Shown: piece by piece, positions 43,324 through 52,308 of the stretch
How the letters are laid out: each line of letters opens with the position of its first letter
Numbering within the stretch: position 1 is the first letter of the stretch
Source of the DNA: Saccharopolyspora kobensis
Lineage (GTDB): Bacteria > Actinomycetota > Actinomycetes > Mycobacteriales > Pseudonocardiaceae
Length of the DNA stretch: 64,000 nt
Direction: 5' to 3'
Assembly (NCBI RefSeq): GCF_900108315.1
Contig: NZ_FNVB01000002.1
Span: 1,669,879-1,733,878 of the forward strand
Made by a program: the position numbers and the translations under genes
The notes under the pieces: generated by a model
Seen by the model: the letters and a program-made list of their open reading frames with translations, nothing else
Told to the model about the DNA's origin: nothing
Database searches by the model: none

Positions 43324-44106
43324 GTGCAGACCGCGACGGCCGCGCTGAACGACATCCGGACGCACTACTGCGCAGCCGGTTCCGGACCGGCCGCGGTGTT
43401 CGTGCACGGCCTGGCCGAAGATCACCGCAGCTGGCGGCGCCAGCAGGAGGAGTTCACCGGCCACCGCACCTACGCCTACGACGTGCGCGGCCACGGCGAG
43501 AGCACTCTCGGCGCCGCGAACGGCACCTTGGATCAGCTGCGCGACGACCTGTTGGCGTTCCTCACCGAGATCTCCGGCCCCGCGGTGTGCGTCGGGTTCT
43601 CCCTGGGCGGCACCGTGGTGCTCTCCGCCGCCGCGCAGCGCCCCGACCTGGTGACCGGCGTGGTAGCGCTCGGAACATCGTCCGTGGTGGGCCGGCGAGC
43701 CGCGGAGATCAACCTGCAGCGCGCCGAGGAAGCGGCCGATCCCGCCGCGCTGCTGGCGTCCCTGCGCGAGGACACCCGGATGATGGTCGCCAACCCCGCA
43801 GTGGACATCGACGAGCTGGTCGCGCGCCGGGCCGCGACGATCGGCGACGGAGCGGGCTTCGCGAACGCCGCGACCGCGATGGCCGGGATCCGCGACAACC
43901 CGCTGACGCCGGCACTCGCCGAGATCAAGCAACCGGTGACCGTGATCGGTGCCGAGCACGACGCGCTCTGCCCGCGCAAGGCCGCCGAAATCCTCCTCGA
44001 AGCCCTCCCCCGCGCGACCTACCTGGAAATCCCGAACGCCGGTCACCTGATGAACGTCGACAACCCCGACGCCGTCACCACCGCCCTGCGAACCGCGCTG
44101 GGCTGA
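43324..44106 (+). CDS. alpha/beta hydrolase (second)
   Basis: A 260-residue alpha/beta-hydrolase. FVHGLAEDHRSW is the oxyanion segment, GFSLGGT the nucleophile elbow (Ser near 93), DVRGHGES the conserved core turn, and AGHLMNVDNPD carries the catalytic His. GTG start with GGGGAG 10 bases upstream. It is similar in form to 3-oxoadipate enol-lactonase and non-heme chloroperoxidase relatives; the substrate is unknown. An 89-base gap separates it from the preceding hydrolase, so it may have its own promoter. Confidence 0.88.
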   Translation: MQTATAALNDIRTHYCAAGSGPAAVFVHGLAEDHRSWRRQQEEFTGHRTYAYDVRGHGESTLGAANGTLDQLRDDLLAFLTEISGPAVCVGFSLGGTVVLSAAAQRPDLVTGVVALGTSSVVGRRAAEINLQRAEEAADPAALLASLREDTRMMVANPAVDIDELVARRAATIGDGAGFANAATAMAGIRDNPLTPALAEIKQPVTVIGAEHDALCPRKAAEILLEALPRATYLEIPNAGHLMNVDNPDAVTTALRTALG

Positions 44107-44263
44107 ACAGGCCAGGTGCAACCACGCCTGCCCGTTCGACGACGCCGGGCAGCCGACGTCGGCGCAGCGCACCTCCCGGGCGGTCGGCGGCAACGCGCGT
44201 CGGCTCCGCTTCACCGCAACAGCGCCGGGTATCCCCGGTGGAGCGGGTGCTCGGAGGTGGGCC

Positions 44264-44731
44264 ATGACTGCACCAACGCCCTCGGTGTGGACGCGTCTGC
44301 TGGCAAGCGGTGCGCCGCGGGCGACCATCCTGATCCGGATCGTCGTGGGCGGGATATTCCTGTTCGAGGGCGTTCAGAAGTTCCTGCACCCGGACAAGCT
44401 GGGCCCCGGGCGGTTCGCCCGGGAGACACCACTGCCCGCTCCCGGATTCTTCGCCTGCCTCGACGGGGTGTTCGAGGTGGCGTGCGGCGCTCTGCTGATC
44501 GTCGGGCTGCTCACCCGGTTGGCGGCGATACCCATGATCGTCAACATGGTCGGCGCCGAGGTCTTCACGAAAGTTCCGGTCCTGCTCCACGAGGGATTCC
44601 TTACCTACGTGCACGAGGCCCGGGCCGAGCTCGGCCAGCTGTTCGGCTCGGTGTTCCTGCTGATCGTCGGGGCCGGGCCCGTCTCGATCGACGCCGTGCT
44701 GTCCGGGAAGCGGCACCACGACCGGGAATGA
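44264..44731 (+). CDS. DoxX family membrane protein
   Basis: A 155-residue protein with four hydrophobic helices. The DoxX hallmark RIVVGGIFLFEGVQKFLHPDKLGPGRF lies at about 25-51, followed by GVFEVACGALLIVGLLTRL and a C-terminal membrane helix LFGSVFLLIVGAGPVSID. Membrane redox or thiosulfate:quinone-related roles have been proposed for the family. GGAGG supports the start at 44264. Stands alone. Confidence 0.88.
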   Translation: MTAPTPSVWTRLLASGAPRATILIRIVVGGIFLFEGVQKFLHPDKLGPGRFARETPLPAPGFFACLDGVFEVACGALLIVGLLTRLAAIPMIVNMVGAEVFTKVPVLLHEGFLTYVHEARAELGQLFGSVFLLIVGAGPVSIDAVLSGKRHHDRE

Positions 44732-44777
44732 CCGGAGGCGGCCGCGGCGAACCGCGACCGCCTCCTGGTCCGGTCGA

Positions 44778-46283
44778 TCAGGCGTCGACGCGCTCCTCCC
44801 TCTCGGTCGAGCGCCGGACGAACTTGTTCCACAGCGGCCAGGTCAGCAGCACCGCGATGACCACGTAGACCGTGATCGCCAGCGGCGAGTTCACCAGGCC
44901 GGTCAGGGAACCGTCGCTGATCTGCAGCGCTCGGCGCATCTGCAGCTCGGCGGCCGGGCCGAGGATGACACCGACGATGGCGGGCAGCACCGGCAGGCCG
45001 TAGCGGCGCATCGCGAAGCCGATCGCGCCGATGATGAACAGCAGAACCAGGTCCAGCGCTTCACCACCGACCGCGTACGCACCGACGCTGGCGAAGAACA
45101 GGATGCCCGCGTACAGGTAGGGACGCGGCACCCGCAGCAGCTTCGCCCACACCGGGGCCATCGGCAGGTTGATGATCAGCAGCAGCGCCAGGCCGACGAA
45201 CATGCTCGCGATCAGCGTCCACACCAGCTCGGTCTCGCGCTCGAACAGCAGCGGTCCCGGCTGGATGCCGTACTGCTGGAACGCCGCCAGCATCACCGCG
45301 GCCACCGAGGTGGTCGGCAGGCCCAGGGTGAGCATCGTGACCATGGTGCCCGCCGCGCTCGCCGTCGCGGTCGACTCCGGCCCGGCGACGCCTTCGATGG
45401 CGCCCTTGCCCCAGTCACCGGTCTTGCGGGACAGGTGCTTCTCCACCGTGTAGGACAGGAACGTCGGCATCTCCGCGCCGCCCGCCGGGATCGCACCGAA
45501 CGGGAACCCGATCAGCGGTCCGCGCAACCACGGCTTCCAAGCCCGCCGCAGGTCCTCGCGGCCCAGCCCGGGGCGGCCGACCGACAGCGGCTTCTCCTGG
45601 GTGTGCCGCAAGTGCGCGGCGACCCACAGCGACTCGCCGACCGCGAACAGCCCGACCGCCACGATGACGATGTCGATGCCGTCGGACAGCTGCAGCGAGC
45701 CGAAGGTCAGCCGGGCCTGGCCGCTCATCTGGTCCAGGCCGACCAGCCCGATGGTCAGGCCGATCAGCAGCGAGGCGAACCCGCGGATCCGCGAGCTGCC
45801 CAGCACGGTGGCGGTCGCGGCGAAGGCCAGCACCATGAACGCGAAGTAGTCCGGTGCGCCGATGTTGACCGCGTAGCCCGCGATGACCGGAGCCAGCAGC
45901 ACCAGCAGGATCAGGCCGATCAGACCGCCGATGAAGTGGCCGATCGCCGCCGCGGCCAGCGCTTGCGCACCGCGGCCCTTCTTGGCCATCTTGTTGCCCT
46001 CGATGGCCACCACCACCGCCGCGCTCTCACCGGGGGTGTTGAGCAGGATCGAGGTGGTCGAGCCGCCGAACATGCCGCCGAAGTAGATCCCGGCGAACAT
46101 GATGAACGCACCGGTGGGGTCCAGCGCGTAGGTCACCGGCAGCAGCAGCGCCACGGCCATCGCCGGGCCGATGCCGGGCAGCACGCCTACGGCGGTGCCC
46201 AGCAGCACGCCGATCGCGGCGAACAGCAGGTGTTCCGGGGTCAGCGCGGTGCCGAAACCCGCGAGGAGGTTGGACAGGTCCAT
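44778..46283 (-). CDS. tctA: tripartite tricarboxylate transporter, large permease TctA
   Basis: A 501-residue membrane protein with about 11-12 helices. The TctA hallmark PGIGPAMAVALLLPVTY is near 37-53, and FGGMFGGSTTSILLNTPGE occurs in the N-terminal repeat, with a second inverted repeat copy around AIPAGGAEMPTFLSY and LGLPTTSVAAVML. It is the last gene of tctC-tctB-tctA. With TctB it forms the cation-driven channel; the periplasmic binding protein delivers the carboxylate. No TctD/TctE two-component pair is adjacent. Confidence 0.94.
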   Translation of the reverse strand: MDLSNLLAGFGTALTPEHLLFAAIGVLLGTAVGVLPGIGPAMAVALLLPVTYALDPTGAFIMFAGIYFGGMFGGSTTSILLNTPGESAAVVVAIEGNKMAKKGRGAQALAAAAIGHFIGGLIGLILLVLLAPVIAGYAVNIGAPDYFAFMVLAFAATATVLGSSRIRGFASLLIGLTIGLVGLDQMSGQARLTFGSLQLSDGIDIVIVAVGLFAVGESLWVAAHLRHTQEKPLSVGRPGLGREDLRRAWKPWLRGPLIGFPFGAIPAGGAEMPTFLSYTVEKHLSRKTGDWGKGAIEGVAGPESTATASAAGTMVTMLTLGLPTTSVAAVMLAAFQQYGIQPGPLLFERETELVWTLIASMFVGLALLLIINLPMAPVWAKLLRVPRPYLYAGILFFASVGAYAVGGEALDLVLLFIIGAIGFAMRRYGLPVLPAIVGVILGPAAELQMRRALQISDGSLTGLVNSPLAITVYVVIAVLLTWPLWNKFVRRSTEREERVDA

Positions 46284-46286
46284 CGG

Positions 46287-46826
46287 TTACAGCACCCCCA
46301 TCAGCGGGCCGCCGGGCAACGGGACGCCGAGCAGGTTGTTGAACGCGAACCAGGTGATCACCGCGATGGCCGCGGCGATCAGCGGGTCGCGCACGAAGTT
46401 CCGACTGCCCAGCGAGTAGGCCGCGCCCCAGAACAGGATCGCCGACGACGCCGGGAAGCCGATCACGTTCACCAGCGCGGCGTTGAGCAGGAAGAACCCG
46501 GACAGCAGCAGCAACGTGCGCCAGTCGGTCGGCGCGTCCAGGTCGACGTCCTCGCCGCCCTCGGCTTCGCCGCGACCGCCGCGCAGCACGTCGCGGGCCA
46601 GCAGCACCGCGACGACCAGCAGCAGCGCGCCGACCACGACCGGCACCGCCTTCGGGCCGACCGGGCCGCGCTGCGCGAAGTCGGTGGGGATGTTGATCGC
46701 GTCCACCAGCACCAGCACGCCCACCGCGAGCAGCAGGACGCACAGACCCAGCTCGGAGTGCGACTTCCACCAGCTCTGCCGAGCCGGACCCGTCTCGGGC
46801 CCTTCGGTGTCCACAGAGGAACTCAT
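46287..46826 (-). CDS. tctB: tripartite tricarboxylate transporter, small permease TctB
   Basis: A 179-residue protein with four predicted membrane helices and a soluble N-terminus of about 22 residues. GPKAVPVVVGALLLVVAVLL and GFFLLNAALVNVIGFPASSA are typical TctB segments. The start at 46826 overlaps the tctC stop by ATGA, and tctA starts 3 bases after its stop, so all three genes are tightly coupled. Confidence 0.9.
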   Translation of the reverse strand: MSSSVDTEGPETGPARQSWWKSHSELGLCVLLLAVGVLVLVDAINIPTDFAQRGPVGPKAVPVVVGALLLVVAVLLARDVLRGGRGEAEGGEDVDLDAPTDWRTLLLLSGFFLLNAALVNVIGFPASSAILFWGAAYSLGSRNFVRDPLIAAAIAVITWFAFNNLLGVPLPGGPLMGVL

Positions 46827-47815
46827 GCGGCCCCCAATTCCTTGAGCACCGACGCCACCCGGTCGTTCTCCGACTTCAGGAACGCCCCGAACTCGTCGCC
46901 GGTCTGGAACGCGTCGGTCCACCCGTTGAGCCGCATCGCCTCGCGCCACTGCTCGGTGTCGTGCAGCCTGGTGAACAGGCCGATCAGCTTCTCCCGCTCC
47001 GCATCGCTGATGCCCGGCGGCGCGACGATGCCGCGCCAGTTGGTGAAGCTGACGTCCACCCCGGATTCCTGCAGGGTCGGGGCGTCGATTCCCGGCACCC
47101 GCTCGGGGCTGGTCACCGCCAGCGCCCGCAGTTCGCCCGCGGCGATCTGGTCGCGGGTCTCACCGATCCCGGACACGCCGAAGGCCACCTTGCTGCCCAG
47201 CACCGAGGCCATCAGCTCGCCGCCGCCGTCGAAGGGCACGTAGTTGACGTCCTTGGCCGGCAGGCCGATCGCCCGCGCGGTCAGCATCGGCGCCAGGTGG
47301 TCCGGCCCGCCCGGCGACGAACCGCCGCCGACCGGGACCGCGCCCGGGTCGGCCTTCCACGCCGCGATCAGGTCGTGGATGGTCCGGTACGGCGAGCCCT
47401 TGGCCACCACGATGACGTCGGCTTCCTCGGTCAGCTTCGCGATCGCCGTGGTGTCCTGCAACGACACCGGCGAGTGGTTGGTGTACACCGAACCCACCAC
47501 GCCCAGCCCCATGGACATCACCAGCGCGCCGTTGCCCGACTCGTTGACCAGCCGACCGAGCCCGACCGTGCCGCCCGCGCCGGGCAGGTTGAAGACCTCG
47601 GTCGGCCCGTTGAGCTCGCTGTCCTCGATCGCCTTCACCGCGGTCCGCGCGGTGATGTCGTAGCCGCCGCCGGGAGTGTTGGGCACCATGACCCGCAGAC
47701 CGCGGATCTGGGTCCCCGCGACGTCGTCACGCCCCGAACCCGCCAGGGGCGGCACCAGGAACACCAGCAGTGCCGCTCCCAGCACCGCCAGCGCCACTTT
47801 CAGCTTGCGCATCAT
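46823..47815 (-). CDS. tctC: tricarboxylate-binding protein TctC (Bug family)
   Basis: About 330 residues. N-terminal signal or anchor helix (KLKVALAVLGAALLVFLVPP) without a lipobox Cys. The Bug-family ligand loops are visible: VPNTPGGGYDITAR near 45-58 and NLPGAGGTVGL. It binds a carboxylate such as citrate outside the membrane and hands it to TctAB. The ATG at 47815 or the next codon follows GAGGTG. First gene of the operon; 321 bases separate it from the divergent tatA. Confidence 0.9.
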   Translation of the reverse strand: MMRKLKVALAVLGAALLVFLVPPLAGSGRDDVAGTQIRGLRVMVPNTPGGGYDITARTAVKAIEDSELNGPTEVFNLPGAGGTVGLGRLVNESGNGALVMSMGLGVVGSVYTNHSPVSLQDTTAIAKLTEEADVIVVAKGSPYRTIHDLIAAWKADPGAVPVGGGSSPGGPDHLAPMLTARAIGLPAKDVNYVPFDGGGELMASVLGSKVAFGVSGIGETRDQIAAGELRALAVTSPERVPGIDAPTLQESGVDVSFTNWRGIVAPPGISDAEREKLIGLFTRLHDTEQWREAMRLNGWTDAFQTGDEFGAFLKSENDRVASVLKELGAA

Positions 47816-48136
47816 CACCTCACTGTGATCCCGATCTCGCATCGACCGGGTGGTGGGTGATCATCCCCCGCGCGGCGCGAACCGTCTCGGTTTCGGGCCT
47901 ATCGGAATTTGTGGAAGTTGTGTAAGCCCGATCCGGACACGCAGGGCATCCGGCCAGCGCGGATGGCGTCACCGTCCGGCCGCCGTGAACGACGCCGCCG
48001 CTGAACCCGGTCCGAGCCGACCACGCCCCGGCATGGTCGACGACCGGAGACCACCCGGATGGGTAGACTCCGTTCGGCGCATCCGCAGGCCGCCGGACCC
48101 GAATCCAGGCGGCTGAACAGCGAGGAGTTTTCTGCC
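47816..48136. other. 321-base divergent intergenic region
   Basis: It lies between tctC (minus) and tatA (plus). A TAGACT hexamer at about 48062-48067 could be the tatA -10, and an AT-rich block near 47900-47925 probably belongs to the tctCBA promoter. No gene or known RNA motif seen. Confidence 0.45.
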
Positions 48137-48328
48137 ATGGGTTCGCTCAGCATCTGGCACTGGCTGGTCGTGCTCGCCGTGGTCGTCCTGTTGTTCGGCT
48201 CGGCGAAGCTGCCCCAGCTGGCCCGCTCGGTCGGCCAGTCCGCCCGCGTCCTCAAGGCCGAGGCGCGCGGCATGAAGGCCGACGAGGAAGCGGCCAAGCA
48301 GCGCGGCGAGAAGCCGCACCAGGACTGA
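48137..48328 (+). CDS. tatA: Sec-independent translocase subunit TatA
   Basis: A 63-residue protein with the TatA pattern: a short N-terminus, one membrane helix ([15 protein letters not shown]), the [14 protein letters not shown] hinge, then an amphipathic helix ([20 protein letters not shown]) and a basic tail. AGGAG precedes the ATG. TatA forms the pore-side component for folded proteins. tatB and tatC are not next to it; in actinomycetes tatA and tatC are often elsewhere as a pair, so this may be an additional TatA. Confidence 0.93.
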   Translation: MGSLSIWHWLVVLAVVVLLFGSAKLPQLARSVGQSARVLKAEARGMKADEEAAKQRGEKPHQD

Positions 48329-48340
48329 ACCTCGCGAACG

Positions 48341-48377
48341 AGAGCTCCCCTGCCAACCGGGTCGGCAGGGGAGCTCT
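48341..48377. terminator. bidirectional hairpin after tatA
   Basis: Perfect 14-bp arms AGAGCTCCCCTGCC (48341-48354) and GGCAGGGGAGCTCT (48364-48377) with a 9-base loop, lying between convergent stops at 48328 and 48390. Confidence 0.88.
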
Positions 48378-48389
48378 TCGGCGTGCGGG

Positions 48390-49394
48390 TCAGGCCCGCG
48401 CCAGGCTCGCCTCCAGCTGGTCGGCGAGCTTGTTCATGATCTTCGCGTAGCTGGCGTAGCTCATCGGCGCGACCGCGTCCCACTCGACGAAGCGGTCCGC
48501 GGCGGCGGCCGGGTGCGCGGCGAAGACCGGGTTCTGCTTCATCTGCTCCGGCTTCATCGACGCCGGCCGGGCGTCCCACAGCAGCACGTCGCCGGGGTAG
48601 GCGTTGGCCTTCTCCCAGGACAACCGCTCGAAGTAGCCACCGCCCGCGACGTCCGGGTTGTTCGGCGTGGTGATCGGCAGGCCCAGTTCCTTGACGTAGA
48701 AGTCGAGGTCGGGATTGCGCGCGGGCACCACCACGAAGTACTCCTCCTTCGTGCCGCCCACGGCCAGGATCGACTTGCCCTCGCCGCGCATCCGCGCCCC
48801 GATGTCGCGCAGCCGCTGGGCGGCGGCGTGGAAGGCCTCCTCGTCGGCCTTGACCTTCGCCGAGTCGACATCGGCGCCCAGCGCGCGGGCCAGCTCCTTG
48901 TACTTGCCGATCGCTTCGGGCAGCGCGATGCCGGACTGCTGCACGCCGACCGTCGGCACGATCCGCTTGACCGCCTCCTCCTGGTCCTCCACCAGGTGCC
49001 AGAGGCCAGGGAACTCCGCGTACTTGCCGCTGACCAGCAGGTCGGGCTGCAACGAGGTCAGGCGCTCCAGGTTCACCTCGCCGTAACCGGGGCCGGTCAC
49101 GTCGGTGACCTGGGCCGGGTCGATGCTGCCCGCCTCCGGTTCGGTCGAACCGTCATCGCGCACCAGCGGGCCGAAGGTGCCCGCGATCGACACGCCGAAG
49201 TCCTTGAGCGCGCCGGCCGCCGAGACCTGCGCGACGATCCGCTCCGGGCGGTGCTCGGCGTTCACCACGACACCGCGGTCATCGGTGTAGGACCAGCCGC
49301 CCTCCCCCCGGCCTTCCGGCGCGGGCGCACCGCACCCCGCCAACACGCCGACGGCCACCAACGACGCGGCTGCGGCTCGGATCTTGTGACGCAC
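48390..49394 (-). CDS. siderophore/iron ABC transporter substrate-binding lipoprotein
   Basis: A 334-residue periplasmic-binding-type protein of the FepB/FhuD group. Signal peptide with lipobox VGVLAGC (acylated Cys21). The helical-backbone fold region includes ERIVAQVSAAGALKDFGV and NLERLTSLQPDLLVSG. It lies on the other side of an iron box from a ferric-siderophore reductase gene. No permease or ATPase gene is adjacent, so it must share a transporter encoded elsewhere. GTG start with GGGGAGG. Confidence 0.9.
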   Translation of the reverse strand: MRHKIRAAAASLVAVGVLAGCGAPAPEGRGEGGWSYTDDRGVVVNAEHRPERIVAQVSAAGALKDFGVSIAGTFGPLVRDDGSTEPEAGSIDPAQVTDVTGPGYGEVNLERLTSLQPDLLVSGKYAEFPGLWHLVEDQEEAVKRIVPTVGVQQSGIALPEAIGKYKELARALGADVDSAKVKADEEAFHAAAQRLRDIGARMRGEGKSILAVGGTKEEYFVVVPARNPDLDFYVKELGLPITTPNNPDVAGGGYFERLSWEKANAYPGDVLLWDARPASMKPEQMKQNPVFAAHPAAAADRFVEWDAVAPMSYASYAKIMNKLADQLEASLARA

Positions 49395-49413
49395 ACCAAC
49401 CTCCCCATTTCTG

Positions 49414-49432
49414 TAAGGCTAGGCTAACCTAG
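49414..49432. promoter_or_regulatory. IdeR/DmdR (DtxR-family) iron box
   Basis: The 19-base TAAGGCTAGGCTAACCTAG matches the consensus TTAGGTTAGGCTAACCTAA at 16 of 19 positions. It lies between the divergent siderophore-binding lipoprotein and reductase genes, so Fe2+-IdeR would repress both when iron is plentiful. Confidence 0.88.
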
Positions 49433-49456
49433 CAGCTGATCTCGGGAGGTTTTCGG

Positions 49457-50380
49457 ATGGCAGGTACGCAGACCGTCCAGCACCGGCCGGACTACCGGCT
49501 GTTCCCGGTCGAGGTGGCGCGGGTCCAGCGGCTCGGGCCCAGCTTCGTCCGGGTCACCTTCAGCGCCGGTTGCCTGCGCGGCTTCGGCGCCGGTGGCGAC
49601 GACCAGCGGATCAAGCTGGTGCTGCCGCAACCCGGCCGCACCCTCGCCGACTTCCCGGACGGCCCGGACTGGTACCGGCGGTGGCTGGCGCAGCCCGAAG
49701 AGATCCGCCCCACGCTGCGCACCTACACCGTCCGCGCGTTCCGCCCGGACACCGCCGAGCTCGACGTCGACTTCGTGCTGCACGGCAGCGCCGAGGGCCA
49801 CGGCGGCCCCGCCTCCAACTGGGCCTCCACCGCCCGCCCCGGCCAGCAGATCGGGCTGCTCGGCCCCGACCGCCCCGGTCGCGGGCGTCCGTGGGGCTGC
49901 GAGTGGGCGCCGCCGGAGTCGGCCAGCCACCTCGTGCTGGCCGGTGACGAGACGGCCGTGCCCGCGGTCGCCTCGATCGTCGAGAGCCTGCCGCCCTGCG
50001 CTCGCGGTGTGGTCTGCCTCGAGGTGCCCGAAGAGCTCGACCGCCAGAACTGGCGGGTGCCCGCCGGGGTCGAGGTGCGGTGGTTCTCCCGCTGCGCGGG
50101 CGCGCCGCACGGCAAGCTGCTGGAAGAGGGCGTCGCCGCCGCGCTGGCCGAGCTGCACCCGCGATCGGCCTCCGGCACCGCCGAGCTCGACGACATCGAC
50201 GTGGACACCGAGCCGCTGTGGGAGGTGCCCGCCGAGAACACCTCGCCGAGCCGCCTCTACGGCTGGCTGGCAGGCGAGGCGGGCGTGATCAAGCGGCTGC
50301 GCCGCATGCTGGTCAGCGATTACGGCGTCCCGAAGCACTCCGTGGCGTTCATGGGCTACTGGCGCGAGGGCCGCAGCTGA
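49457..50380 (+). CDS. siderophore-interacting protein, ferric-siderophore reductase
   Basis: A 307-residue flavoprotein of the ViuB/SIP family. FAD-binding RTYTVR is at 88-93 with HGGPASNWA near 115-123; the NAD(P)H domain contains LAGDETAVPA near 161-170; the C-terminal GVIKRLRRMLVSDYGV and YWREG are family hallmarks. It reduces ferric siderophores in the cytoplasm to free Fe2+. Start 24 bases after the iron box, with GGGAGG. Confidence 0.93.
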   Translation: MAGTQTVQHRPDYRLFPVEVARVQRLGPSFVRVTFSAGCLRGFGAGGDDQRIKLVLPQPGRTLADFPDGPDWYRRWLAQPEEIRPTLRTYTVRAFRPDTAELDVDFVLHGSAEGHGGPASNWASTARPGQQIGLLGPDRPGRGRPWGCEWAPPESASHLVLAGDETAVPAVASIVESLPPCARGVVCLEVPEELDRQNWRVPAGVEVRWFSRCAGAPHGKLLEEGVAAALAELHPRSASGTAELDDIDVDTEPLWEVPAENTSPSRLYGWLAGEAGVIKRLRRMLVSDYGVPKHSVAFMGYWREGRS

Positions 50381-50483
50381 CCCACTACTGTCGGTGCTCC
50401 CCCGTACTGTTCCAGTGACTCCGCCGGCATCAGCGCCGGTGGCATCCTGAAGTCGCAACAGGAGCAGCCGAAAGGGGGATCTC

Positions 50484-51470
50484 TTGGGCGCCACGATGGT
50501 CCTCGAAGATTTCGCCACCGCGACCGACCCGTACCGGCGGGAGCTGCTGGCGCACTGCTACCGCATGCTCGGCTCGCTGCACGACGCGGAAGACCTGGTG
50601 CAGGAGACCTACCTGCGCGCCTGGCGGGCCTACGACCGGTTCGAAGGACGCAGCTCGCTGCGCACCTGGCTGTACAAGATCGCCACGACCGCGTGCCTCA
50701 CCGCGCTGGAGAACCGCAAGCGCCGCCCGCTGCCGACCGGCCTCGGCGGGCCCAGCGAGATGCCCGGCGACGAGCTGGTCGAACGGCCGGAGATCCCGTG
50801 GCTGGAGCCGATCCCGGACTCGGCGCTGGTGGACGACCCGACCGATCCGGCCTCTGTCGTCAGCGCCCGCGAGACGACCCGGCTGGCCTTCGTCGCCGCT
50901 CTCCAGCACCTGCCCGCCCGGCAGCGCGCGGTGCTGCTCCTGCGCGAGGTGTTCAGGTGGAAGGCCGCCGAGGTCGCCGAAGTGCTCGGCACCAGCACGG
51001 CAGCGGTCAACAGCATCCTGCAGCGCGCCCGGGCTCAGCTCGCCGAGGTCAGGCCCTCGCAGGACGACCGGCCCGCACCGCTGACCACCGCCCAGCAGCA
51101 GCTGCTGGACCGCTACGTCGCCGCGTTCGAGGCCAAGGACATCAGCGCCATCGTTCAGCTGTTCACCGCCGAAGCGATCTGGGAGATGCCGCCGTTCACC
51201 ACCTGGGTGCGCGGCCCGGAGCAGATCGGTCGGCTGATCGAGCTCAACTGCCCGGCGGGGCCGGACGACATGCGGCTGCTGGCCACCCGGGCCAACGGCC
51301 AGGCCGCGTTCGGGGTCTACCTGCGCGGGGCCGACGGGGTCTTCCGGCCGTTTCAGCTGCAGGTGCTGGAGCTGGAGGGCGACGCGGTCGGGCACGCGGT
51401 GGTCTTCTTCGACCTCAGCCTCTTCCCCGCCTTCGGCCTGCCCGCCACCTACCCGGAACCGCGCGACTAG
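50484..51470 (+). CDS. ECF sigma factor with SnoaL-like C-terminal domain (SigG type)
   Basis: A 328-residue sigma-70 factor. Region 2 includes LAHCYRMLGSLHDAEDLVQE and FEGRSSLRTWLYKIATTACL. Region 4 is LPARQRAVLLLREVF with WKAAEVAEVLGTSTAAVNSI. A 120-residue SnoaL/NTF2-like C-terminal domain (about 205-325) is typical of the SigG/SigJ and ECF41-like groups, where it tunes activity in place of a separate anti-sigma factor. TTG start with AAAGGGGGA at good spacing; ATG 50496 is the alternative. An alpha/beta hydrolase converges on it with a 4-base overlap. Confidence 0.9.
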   Translation: MGATMVLEDFATATDPYRRELLAHCYRMLGSLHDAEDLVQETYLRAWRAYDRFEGRSSLRTWLYKIATTACLTALENRKRRPLPTGLGGPSEMPGDELVERPEIPWLEPIPDSALVDDPTDPASVVSARETTRLAFVAALQHLPARQRAVLLLREVFRWKAAEVAEVLGTSTAAVNSILQRARAQLAEVRPSQDDRPAPLTTAQQQLLDRYVAAFEAKDISAIVQLFTAEAIWEMPPFTTWVRGPEQIGRLIELNCPAGPDDMRLLATRANGQAAFGVYLRGADGVFRPFQLQVLELEGDAVGHAVVFFDLSLFPAFGLPATYPEPRD

Positions 51471-52264
51471 CCGAGCGGGTGCGCGGCCAGGAAACCGAGC
51501 ACCGCACCTGATGCCTCCGCGCGCTTCTCCTCGAAGTAGGCGTGCCGCGCCCCGGCCAGGTAGTGCACTTCGGCGCCGGGGATGCGGTCGGCGAGGATCG
51601 CCGCGTTGTCCACCGGGCTGAACACGTCGTCGGTGCCGTGCAGCACCAGCGTCGGTGCGGTGATCTGGTCGAGCACCGCCCAGCTGTCGTGGTGGTTGCT
51701 GGCTCGCAGGTGCGCGCGGCGGGCGTGACCGGGCATCGGGCCGCCCAGGGTGACGTGCGGGCCGGGGTGCTCGCGCACCCACTCCGGGCTGTACATCAGG
51801 TCGATCAGGACGTCGCGGGCGGCTTGCGCCGACGGCTGCGCCAGCGCGCGGGTGATCTCCGGAGCGGGGCGCAGGCCGTGCACGCCGCCGACGGAGGTGC
51901 AGCCCAGGACCAGTGCGCCGACGTGGTCGGCGTAGTCGATGGCCAGCCACTGGGCGACCTTGCCGCCCATCGAAGTCCCGTACACGTGCGCGCGGGCGAT
52001 GCCGAGCTCGTCGAGGACGCAGATCACGTCGGTGGCGAAGCGGCGGACGCTGTACTCGGCGTCGGCCGGCTTGCCGCTCTGCCCGGTGCCCAGGTAGTCC
52101 AGCAGGATCACCTGGTGATCCGCCTCGAAGTCGGCACGCACGTTGTCCCACCAGTGGTGGGTGTTGGCCTGCCCGCTGAGCAGCACCAGCGGTTCCCCGC
52201 TGCCGTGCGTTTCGTAGTAGATCTCGGCTTGGTCAGCGCTTTTCACGAACGGCACGCGCACCAT
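51467..52264 (-). CDS. alpha/beta hydrolase
   Basis: A 265-residue alpha/beta-hydrolase. Oxyanion segment LLSGQANTHHWW, core DYLGTGQSGKP, nucleophile elbow YGTSMGGKVAQ (Ser near 97), Asp in LVLHGTDDVFSP, and His in LAGARHAYFEE. The elbow GTSMGG is the haloperoxidase/enol-lactonase-like form. Convergent with the sigma factor gene and divergent from selD. No substrate evidence. Confidence 0.88.
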   Translation of the reverse strand: MVRVPFVKSADQAEIYYETHGSGEPLVLLSGQANTHHWWDNVRADFEADHQVILLDYLGTGQSGKPADAEYSVRRFATDVICVLDELGIARAHVYGTSMGGKVAQWLAIDYADHVGALVLGCTSVGGVHGLRPAPEITRALAQPSAQAARDVLIDLMYSPEWVREHPGPHVTLGGPMPGHARRAHLRASNHHDSWAVLDQITAPTLVLHGTDDVFSPVDNAAILADRIPGAEVHYLAGARHAYFEEKRAEASGAVLGFLAAHPLG

Positions 52265-52308
52265 CCTAATGCGCTGTGCTCGGCGGCCCGAGATGCTCTA
52301 ATCCCGGT

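Noticed and set aside
44107-44263. Minus-strand Cys-containing frame (ALPPTAREVRCADVGCPASS) between the hydrolase and DoxX genes
   Set aside because: It continues as an open frame through the hydrolase gene on the opposite strand, has no start with a ribosome site and no recognisable zinc-finger family.
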